DNA from: Dastarcus helophoroides
Lineage: Eukaryota; Arthropoda; Insecta; Coleoptera; Bothrideridae
Assembly (NCBI GenBank): GCA_028583605.1
Contig: CM053325.1
Location: 44,462,987 to 44,526,986 of the forward strand
Length of the DNA stretch: 64,000 nt
Direction: 5' to 3'
Shown piece by piece: positions 55,347 through 64,000 of this stretch. A program made the translations under genes and the position numbers. A model generated the notes under the pieces. It had not been told where the DNA came from. It did not search any database and saw only the letters and a program-made list of their open reading frames with translations. Position 1 is the first letter of the stretch, and the number at the start of each line of letters is the position of its first letter.

Positions 55347-55539
55347 ACGGTGGTTGTATACAGTTCCAATTTAAAGCCGTTAGTCAGTCGTATAAGTATC
55401 CAAGAAAGCAAACCTCCATTGGGTGACTTGTAACTGACTTTTAACTGTTTATTACGCAAACATTTTCGCTACATGCTAATTGAAGCATTACTCTCTGCTG
55501 AGATAATAAGCCTTGTATATACGAATATATACAAGTTTT

Positions 55540-56700
55540 CATTCAAACTTGAAAAAAAAACAAAAAACATTGCATGTTTAAACAAAAAATATTACGGTAA
55601 ATATCAACATTTCGAAAAAAAAGTTGAATCTGTTAACGAAAAATTTATTAAAATTTCAAAGTTTTTTTTAGACATTTTGTAGTTTTCAAGAAATTTGAAA
55701 AAGAATTTTTGGAGTTCATTTCCAAATATTATTAAGTCTAAATTTTGAAAGAAAAGGTCAACATTTTTTGAAATAGTCAAATTTTGATTGTAAGCGAAAA
55801 CTGTTAAAAAAATTAAATATAATAAAAAATATTTCTCAAAACATTGACTTTAATAATGTGATTACCCCATTTTTACAAAATTTGAAGTACATTAAAATTC
55901 TGAGTTGATACTTTTAAGCTCAAAAATTGATAAACCAAGTCTATTTTTTTTTGCGAAAATTCGACTTTTCTTCCGAAACATATTTTTGGGTTTAAAAATT
56001 TGAAGTTACTAATGTAGGTACTGTGTAAAATTTGAAATTTATTAAAAAAATTACTATAACTCAAAAATTTAAATTTAAACTCGAAAATATTGGAAAACTG
56101 TTGTTAAAGCAAAAACTTCACTAAAAAAATTAAAATTTTAAATTCCTAAGAAGAAAGTGAAATATGAGAAAATTTCTAAAAAAAAAACAAACTCGAGAAT
56201 GTATAAGGAAAATTAAAAATTTAAATTTTTTCTAAAAATGCTGCCTTTTTTATCAAAATTTCCGATTCTTGTCATAATTTCTTTTTAACTTAAAATTAAT
56301 GTTTATCATTTTTGATCTTTTCTGGCCATTTAAACTTTCTTTTTTTTTAATGCGGTGTTAAGGCTTACATTTTAAGATTAAAGTCGAAACTTCGAGAAAA
56401 AAATCGAAGTTCTATAGTTTGGCTTATTCCAGAAAAATGTTTTTCAAAAATTTTAGGCCTAATTTTCAAATTTTGATGTTAATCTCCATTTCGAGAATAA
56501 ACTCGAAATGTTAAGTCTTTCTTCGTTTTCAGAAATGATTTTCGTCTAAGAATTCCGCATTTAAACCTGAACTTTAATACTCTTCTGCAAAATTTCTTTA
56601 ACTTCTGAAAATTTTGACGTTGGGTTTTAAACCTTTCCTCGAAATTCCGAATTTAGGCTTAAAATTTTGACTTTTTCTCGAAATTTTTAAATTGTTATAA
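55540..56700. repeat. A/T-biased low-complexity tract
   Basis: Quasi-repeat of AAATTTGAAAAAG/ TTTTCGAAATTT words; bias switches from A-rich to T-rich near 55900. No gene. Confidence 0.5.
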
Positions 56701-56708
56701 AAGATTTA

Positions 56709-56735
56709 TTTTTGTTTGGTGGAACGGACTCGTCC
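56709..56735 (+). repeat. Copy of the PLE-B 5' leader motif
   Basis: TTTGGTGGAACGGACTCGTC then CCTGGTTATTTACAAAAATT. It shares both leader and the following GGTTAT..(A)AAAATTG with PLE-B1, so it may be the start of a very short PLE-B copy. Confidence 0.55.
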
Positions 56736-58052
56736 CTGGTTATTTACAAAAATTGAAATACAGAACTCTGTTGTTTCAAATGGGAACTATGCGTTTTTTA
56801 ATCATTTTTCGATTCTTCACGTAAAAAGAAGAAAAATGTTATATGACAAATTTTTTAAAATTCTACACCGTTACAGAGATATAATTCAAAATAAAAAGGA
56901 AAAATATATCTTTTTTTTTCTAGTAGCAACTTGGTAGTAGAAAACAAAATATCATTTAAAAGATAATCGTACAAGACGAATAAGTTTTTGACTAATTGTT
57001 AGAATACTTATTGAAAAATATTTAGGAAGCCACGAAAGCAAGTAAGTAAGTAAGCTTCTCATTTTTGGAGTAATGAAAATCAACAACAAAAGTTCAAGAA
57101 AATTCGTCCTTTAACTGTTATGCTGTTAGATTAGAACTCAGGATTTGTAAGCTTTAAATTTTATAATGATTTTTTTACGACTACTGCATGACAAGCATAT
57201 TGGTAGGAACAATCAAATGTGCTTAAAAATGTTACTCAATTCAAAATCTTAAAATATGCCAAATGTATTGAAACAGAAAATCGTCCTTGTTGTTCTTGAT
57301 GTAAATTTTTTGTCAATTATTTTTTTCCTATTACTTATTATGATTAATTCTTTAAGCTTTTATCGCCTACAGTCTATTTCCTACGTGAACAAAAAAAACA
57401 TGTTTGATTCTTTTTATTTTGAGAATTATGTAAAATACCTCTGTAAGGACACAACATTTTAAAAAATAAGTAATATAACTCTTTTCTTCTTTTTATGTGA
57501 AGAATCCAAAAATGATTAAAAAACATGTAGTTCCCATTTTAAAAAAAACAGAGTTTTTTTGAATAAAAAAAAAACAGCAAATATCATAAAATTTCCATTA
57601 CCCTATGTAATAAATGTAAAATCTGATTACGTTATTATAGTCTTCATAATATTCCGTGACTTCAACCCAAATTTCATGTTTTTACTGCAAATAATAAAAA
57701 AGATACAAAGAGTCAAAATAACCCTCATTTCTGTCATTTTTTTTTCGAAAAATTGAAATACCTTTAAAACTATCAAAGGTAGCCATAAACATGAATACAT
57801 AAACTCACCTTATGTTTTGCGTAAAATCCAAATAAAATATAAAATTTGAAGATTGCCATTTAAAATAAGAAAGTTGATGTCTACTTCCAGTCTAACCGGT
57901 AGTGGGGGGAAGTTGAAAATATTTTTAGAAGATAGTTTAGCTCCGATTAGCCCCATCGGCAAAACCAGTTTGCCTTTATAATAAGTAGTACTCCATCTAA
58001 AGGTAACCTCCCAACTAAAAAGAACACCCGGGTGTTTTTATCATGTTATCAT

Positions 58053-58055
<3 letters not shown>
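56736..58055. other. AT-rich non-coding sequence
   Basis: Short hydrophobic frames here are typical of AT-rich sequence. No gene recognised. Confidence 0.3.

Positions 58056-58115
<60 letters not shown>
58056..58115. repeat. (TA)n microsatellite, about 29 repeats
   Basis: Uninterrupted TA dinucleotide run. Confidence 0.97.
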
Positions 58116-58119
<4 letters not shown>

Positions 58120-59823
58120 ACAAATTTGACATGTGGTATCTTTTTACTAAAACGCTTCTTGAATATTTTAAAGTTGAAATAAGAACAAAGCATAGTCGAG
58201 TAACACAATACTACTACCAGAATTTCATTTCAGAAGGATTTTGCAAGCAACATTTCACACGAAATTTGTCTTTTAACGCTATTGCCAAACGCAAATCTAA
58301 AATTAATTAATTGTCTTTTTTGGTAATTAAACCTGCTTTTTGTGTAGGAATATTTGATACAGCAAATGATTTTTGAGAAAGTACTCTGAAAAAAAAATAG
58401 CGTTAAAATTCTCTTGAAAAAGCGTTTCAAAACATTTTATTACATAGTTATATTCGTTTATTTTGCGCATGAATCTGAAAATAAATATCGTACGGTATTT
58501 AAACATCTCATTTTTTTTCTTTTCTGCCGTGAAAATATATCGATTAGCGGGAATTATAAAAAATATGTCTCGAAAGTTTAACCGAAGTAACGAAATTAAC
58601 AGAATTATGACTAGTAATTTCGCAGCAAATTGCAGGAATCGTTACAATGGATAACATCAATGTTTCGCATGAGTGTTTCGCCGATTAAATTGAAGAAGTG
58701 AGTGGGAGTGTGGTTTTATAAGTAGGTTTTAGAGTCTTTTTGTGAAATTGGGGAGTTGAAGCGTTTCAGGCACACGTAGCAACATCCTATGGGCCGAGAC
58801 ACCTTCGGACGTGTCTGAAGAAGGCGAGCGACTCTCTAAATTGCCTTCGTTCCTCTTTGTGAATGGGAAAAACTCTCAAATCACCATCCACGTCGTGACC
58901 GTTTCTTTTTAACTGTTATTCGACTTGTACTAAGCTCGCAATTTGGGGAAGAAACGTAATAGCTCTGTGGTTTTACCTTTGATCCACTACAACTTTTAAA
59001 TTCTTCACTCAGGAATTCAATTCTAAGTTGGGTGTGCTTAAAAAATGTACACGTGATTTAGAACGCCTTACGATGGTTTGAAAAGTATTACAGATTTGCG
59101 GAAAATTATTTATATGATTATTTTAATCGAAACTTGATATTTATTCACAGTGGCTATCAATGTTCGTGCACGTTAACTGCGACATATAATGAGGACAGTT
59201 TTAAAAAACCAGATGTTTGAAAAGAGCGTTATGCAGGTATATTTATTTCAATAACATCTAGCTGAATTCCTTTAAGGAAGGGTAAATTGTAAATTCAGTT
59301 GAGAACATTTTCGTCAACACGATCCTCATAATGCCCTTTTGAACACTCATCCTTGTAATAATATTTTAGATTTTGGAGCAAAATGGAAATAAAATTTGAT
59401 TTTTTATGTTAACTTTACACAATGGGCTAAATTAAAATTTAAGGCCATATTTTTCAAACGAAATATTTGAACTTAATTTTGTAAGTATTTTAATTCCATT
59501 TATAATTTCTGCAGATTTATTGTATGCTCTTTGTTACAGTTTTTGTTAGAATAGCAGCCCTTTTTTTACGATCTCTCTGTGCCATAGCAAATTAAAATTA
59601 ATCAAAGTGTACCTGAACAACGCCAGGACGTCTCAAATGTTAAGGTAGAATAATTTAAGTATTAATAGGGGGTCCAAATTTTTCGAAGCAACGACCATAT
59701 TTGTACCTCAGGAATATTTAGTGAGCCGGGTAACACGGATTATAGAAAGAGAATAGTGCACGATCGTAGAAAACGGTGTCGAAAAAGCGTCCAGAGAGTA
59801 GGTAGTAGGTTCTCATGATATCA
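58116..59823. other. AT-rich sequence, small GC-richer patch
   Basis: 58770-58830 has a stable hairpin AGACAC...GTGTCT and then CTGAAGAAGGCGAGCG, which resembles the start of a hammerhead core but lacks the GAAAC half. No gene recognised. Confidence 0.3.
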
Positions 59824-60845
59824 GGGGCCTGTAACACAAACTTACAATTGTAACAAGTCTACAAGTTACAAGCAATTTGCCTGTACCTACAATTCCTACA
59901 TAATTCGGTTAACACAACGCAAATTGCTACGCTTGTAGAAATTCCATGAACTTTGTCTCGTAATATGATAGAAAACAAATATGTGATAAAGAAAACAATA
60001 CCATCCATGCACGTATATGCTGGCAAAAATATTGGGAACCCTCAGTTCTTTATTTTTGTACTATAAAACTATAAAAACAAATGTCTATTATTCTAGAGAG
60101 TCAAATGCAACGATTTTATTTATCACAAGGAGAGTCACTGGCACCTTCACTAACAATAAGTTCGTTTTTTGTTTCGAAGTTTGAAATTATTCGTCATGTT
60201 TACTTTGCTTGAATTAATGATATTTGTACAAAATATCCCAAAATCATCGGAGGAGCTGCGGAACGTAATGCAGATTGTACAAATCCTACAAAACTCTAGG
60301 AAATTATCTATACTTGTATTCATTCTGTAACACCACCCAACTTGTAATTACATGTGCGGCGTCAGTAATTACAGAAGAAATATCACATATGTAAACGGAT
60401 TCTGTAACACAACGCCTTCACTTGTATGCATATTTTGCAGTATATTCTACAAGTGTAGGTAATGTTTTACAAGTCTTCAACCTTAGGTAAATAGTACTTT
60501 TCTCCAAAACGGCTTTAAAGATTTCAATGAAATTTAGTATGTGGGTTATTTTTGCTTTAAAAAGATAATATAGGCACTTGGCATTTTGGTAAAAATTTGG
60601 GATCACTATTTTTCAGGGCCATCTTGATCCTTCAGGCATAATTATTTTATCTCCCAAACGGCATTGTTGATTTCAATAAAACTTGACAACTAGCAGTTTT
60701 TTGGGGCTGAAAGACGATATAAATGGATATCATTTTGATAAACATTCGAAATCAGGATTTTTTAAGGATATTATATATTTTTTGCAATTAACTGATTAAA
60801 ACATTTGTTTTTTCGCACAAGATTTATTGGAACACAATATAAAGT

Positions 60846-60888
60846 GATTGACGTTTCGACCTCTATCGTAGGATGCTTCGTCAGGAAC
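60846..60888 (-). ncRNA. Decayed hammerhead-like motif
   Basis: Minus strand: GTTC, CTGACGA, extra A, then ..CCTACGAT.., GAAACGTC. It is a relative of 23042-23086 (shared CCTACGAT loop), but stems I and II no longer pair well. Confidence 0.35.
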
Positions 60889-61458
60889 GGTTTTTTTGAT
60901 CTTTGAAACAGCTTTTTAATAATATGTTTGTATGTTTGATTAGAGGCAAGAAAAGGTTAGCGTGAGATTACAAACATTGGGCAATACATACGTAACTTGC
61001 CTAAACTCAAATTATCGGAATATTCTGAATTTTTTTACTAGGCATAAAGAAATACTTTTCGCAAGGAAAATATATATTCTACTTCCATCAGTGGCGTCCG
61101 CACTAGCATGGCCATTTTTAACAAAATAAATGGTACGCTACTGCTTTTTTTCAAAACAGGAACTCATTTCATAAACACGTTTTTTAATTTTATTTAACAT
61201 TTCTGCGACAGTTTGAAAATATTTAAATTTTTATTAGTGAATATTGACAATATTCTAAAACATTATTTGAAATATGACTACGTAATAGCTAAATTTATTT
61301 AAAACGTCACCTTATGTCAGTTGACAAAAATTGGTTAGTTTATTTTACATAGAATAGGAAAAAAATATAATATAGAAGACCAAACTTAGATATGAAAAAA
61401 AAATTGTTTCATAAATTATGGAAATATAAAAATATAAAAAATATAAAAAAAGTTTGTA

Positions 61459-61505
61459 GCACTGGACATCGATGTTTCGCCCTCATTTGAGCTCGTCAGC
61501 AGTAC
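61459..61505 (-). ncRNA. Complete hammerhead ribozyme motif
   Basis: Minus strand: GTACTG (stem I), CTGACGA, stem II GCTC/GGGC with a 6-nt loop, GAAA, stem III ACATCGATGT (10-bp palindrome), H17 = C, CAGTGC closing stem I with 6 pairs (one G-U). All core positions canonical; only one copy is seen here. Confidence 0.75.
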
Positions 61506-62825
61506 ATAAATCGAAAGGGAACAACGAGGAAGAAATACTTATAAATTAAAAATTGCAATATATAAAAAAAAACTTTTTTTTACACTCTTTAAAAAAGTTT
61601 ATCCTGTGCACGCATATTTATGGACATATCTAATTTGCGCCGTAATTGCCTATGTCTGATTTTGCAGCCCGAAACCATTAGCGTAAACATCAGTCTCGTT
61701 TGCGACCAATAAATTTTGCTTGATATAAATAACATTATTACTCCTAAGCAAAATCTAAATCCGTAACTCGATCTTTCGATCCTGAATTGAAAAGATTTAA
61801 AAAAAAATTTGAAAACCTAACTGAAATCATTTATTGTATTATTATAAAAGTATAAACCTTACTAATAATTAAGGATAATAAAAAATATTACTCACATTTT
61901 GATTAAATTTGATCACGAAAATGATACCTAAATCGTTTTTTTGTTTAATATCTAGACATGATTTTCTGAATAAACATTTATTTTCTCTAAAGAAGAAAAA
62001 TAAATCAGTCAGCGAAGCTCGCTTTCCCGATGATATAACTTGTTTCATGTGTAGGCTACATATGTAAAGAATCGCGGAGTTTCTACAATTGTAGCGAATT
62101 GCGTTGTGTTACCGAATTATGTAGGACTTGTACGTATAGGTAATATGATACAAATGTATGAGCTAATCTATAAGAAAACAATGCAGCAGAAGCACGTTGA
62201 GAGCATTGGAAAGCTCTGAGTTCTTTATTTTTATATAAGCAAATGCCCATTAATATCATTAGGCCACAAAATAAATAAAATATTATTTATTTCGTGCCTA
62301 GTCTGTCAAGATAGCGATTTTGTTTATCACAAGGAGAGCCGTTAACAATTTTGGCAAAATTGTTTTTTGCTTTGAAATTATTTATTCGTCGTATTCACAT
62401 TGCTTAAATATTAAACGGTATTTATACTGATTCATACATATCTAGCCATAATAATTTATAAACTACATTTAACAATAAATACGATACACGACGACGGCTC
62501 TATCTAAAGAATCGAGATGTCTCCAAAAATTAGTAATCCCAAATGGAATGGCACCTGCCTTAATTGTCTTTTCAAAGCGTTAGAGCCGTTTTGGAGAAAA
62601 AGAACTCTAAAATAGATAAATCTACACTTTTAAATGTATGCTGTAACATAAAAGTAGAAGAAGTGCTAGCTTTGTGCTGCAAAATCTCCTTATATGTGTG
62701 ATATTTTTTCCGTAATTACTGGCGCCGCATTGGTATTAACAAGTTGCGTTGTGTTAAGGAATAACTACAAGTGTAGAATAATTTCTTACAATTGTAGGAC
62801 TTGTAAGGTTTGTGTTACAGGCCCC

Positions 62826-64000
62826 AGGAGTGATGGATTTCTGCTACTAATGAGGAACGAAGTAAATAGTTATTGCTATTAAATAGCTACTGTGAGAGGG
62901 TGAAAAGAGATAGTCGGAGGTACTTCACTTTCAAGACACATTTTAGTCAAATTTTTATACATGCCCAATATAGGGCGTGCATTATCCTTATTCTATAATC
63001 CCTGCGGCTAAACAAACGTTTCGTAAGGTTAAAGTCGAAATTCTAACAAAGTGAATATTTCGAATAAAATCTCTGACTTTGAAGAAAGAAGTTAAAGTAT
63101 CAAGAAGAATTTTTTTTAATATAAAGAAAATCTATTAAAAAAATATTGGAGTTTCAACTCGAAATTTTACTTTTATAGTAAAAATTAACTTTTTGAAAAA
63201 AAATCATTGTTCATCTATAAGGTGTTCACCTAGTGTGGAATAGCATAATATCTCAGTAGTGACTGAAGATACGGAAAACTTAAGGAGCAATTCCTTTCAA
63301 AGCTCTACAAAATTAAAATATGGCGGAGTACACAGGGTGTTTATTTTTTTCTGTACAGCACCTGCATTTTTTATTTGATTTTCTGGTTCCCAATGAAAAA
63401 CAAAGGGTACTTGTAAAAAAAGTTTTTTCAAATATTTTTTCGTCGCAGCTGTAATGAATATTTTTACACTACGCGGCAAATTGATTTTTTTGCACAAACA
63501 TCTGAATAAGTCAAAAAATTTTAAATATTAGAAACAAAATTTTTTACAACTTTATTTTTCATAAGAAATCAGTAAATCAAATAGAAATACAGGTTTTAAT
63601 TCTTGTAAAGAAAAAATAAACACCCTGCCGCCACCCGTCTCTATTTTTAGGTCATGTATTCGTTCTTTTAATTCTACATCTAATAGAATCAGTCAGTTAG
63701 TGTAATTTTAAAGGTTTCCATTAAAAACAAGTACATGAAACGTCTTAAGTTTCTAGTATTTTGGAATAATGCTTATTCATTCCAATATTTGGTAGCGCTC
63801 ATGAAATTTCTAGGCCCTTCATAAAACGAATAATTACACTAGAAGACAGCGACATATACAAAGATATTCCAAAATTTTAAGAAAAAAGTCGAAGATTGTA
63901 TATTTAAAGGGGTGATTTAGGTAATGCAGGGAAAAACTAGAAGTAAAACTCGAAATAAAAAATTTAGAGAAAAGTAAAAATTTTGAAAGAAATCCTAAAT
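62826..64000. other. AT-rich sequence without genes
   Basis: 63000-63220 and 63870-64000 are A-biased quasi-repeats. ACAGGGTGTTTATTTTTT at about 63330 and AAAAAATAAACACCCT near 63609 are inverted, probably the ends of a fold-back element of about 290 bp (63325-63628). No gene recognised. Confidence 0.4.

Larger units (their letters stand above)
54305..55536 (-). mobile_element. Retrozyme-like tandem array: 2.65 units of about 465 bp, hammerhead in each
   Basis: Units 54305-54770, 54771-55235 and 55236-55536 (cut after its hairpin) are nearly identical. Each has on the minus strand a complete minimal hammerhead ribozyme, plus a 24-bp hairpin with 10-bp stem and CGAA loop (54581-54604, 55046-55069, 55512-55535). 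Transcription of the minus strand would give a multimer that self-cleaves into ~465-nt units, the organisation of metazoan retrozymes. No protein is expected; the repeated 80-codon minus frame (54636-54878 and 55101-55343) runs through the ribozyme and is incidental. Confidence 0.82.
59824..62825. mobile_element. 3-kb composite inverted-repeat element
   Basis: The outer ends are GGGGCCTGTAACACAAAC and its reverse complement. Subterminal words TTACAAGTGTAG/CTACAAG recur many times at both ends and internally (60325-60480, 62050-62170). A direct repeat of about 500 bp is also present (TTATCACAAGGAGAG near 60122 and 62325). This suggests two or more related elements merged, with hammerhead-bearing sequence between. 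No ORF longer than about 60 codons and no target duplication found. Confidence 0.6.

Noticed and set aside
58770..58840. CTGAAGAAGGCGAG as a hammerhead core
   Set aside because: No GAAAC half or closing stem I nearby.

Overview
AT-rich animal DNA, almost certainly an arthropod and probably an insect: several Penelope-like elements (PLEs), mariner-, hAT- and RTE-type remnants, a Polinton/Maverick with insect-style promoters, TA-flanked and fold-back non-autonomous repeats, and long A/T-biased low-complexity tracts. I find no confident host gene. The window looks like heterochromatin or a large intron/intergenic region full of nested insertions. The only host-like candidate is a GC-rich island at about 7.6-8.2 kb.

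Layout. 0-12 kb: a dead PLE copy (PLE-C1, 1634-2575), an hAT-type MITE (3045-3241), small fold-backs, an RTE-like RT scrap (5787-5996) and the GC island. 12-27 kb: long A/T-biased quasi-repeats, a 15-bp minisatellite (13912-14175), a TA-flanked MITE (18469-19313) and fold-backs. 27-40 kb: a fold-back pair (27185-28530, 35490-36845) and four PLE blocks. PLE-A (29668-31802) is two copies arranged head to head. PLE-B1 (32903-34575) sits inside a relic THAP-domain gene with a 14-bp target duplication. PLE-B2 is at 37142-38307 and PLE-C2 at 38391-40239.

40.5-50.2 kb: a mariner-like pseudo-element (40551-50183) is interrupted in its terminal repeat by an 8.2-kb Polinton-like element (41956-50151) with a perfect 6-bp duplication ACCCTT. 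The Polinton carries an integrase with chromodomain, an FtsK/HerA-type packaging ATPase that has lost its start, a YPLT-type 315-aa protein and a 149-aa protein with a phage-fibre-like motif. Its terminal inverted repeats are about 2.17 kb, nearly identical, and each contains three genes. No DNA polymerase B, capsid or protease gene is present. The left arm cuts two genes at its inner edge, so it looks like a copied right arm that replaced a lost left half.

54.3-55.5 kb: three tandem units of about 465 bp each carry, on the minus strand, a motif with every conserved hammerhead-ribozyme position (exact in two, stem mismatch in the third). This matches the organisation of metazoan retrozymes, small non-autonomous circular-RNA retroelements thought to depend on PLE machinery. 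Another complete hammerhead core is at 61459-61505, inside a 3-kb inverted-repeat element (59824-62825), and hammerhead-like variants lie at the 3' ends of PLE-A, -B and -C. The rest of the right side is AT-rich sequence with no recognised gene.
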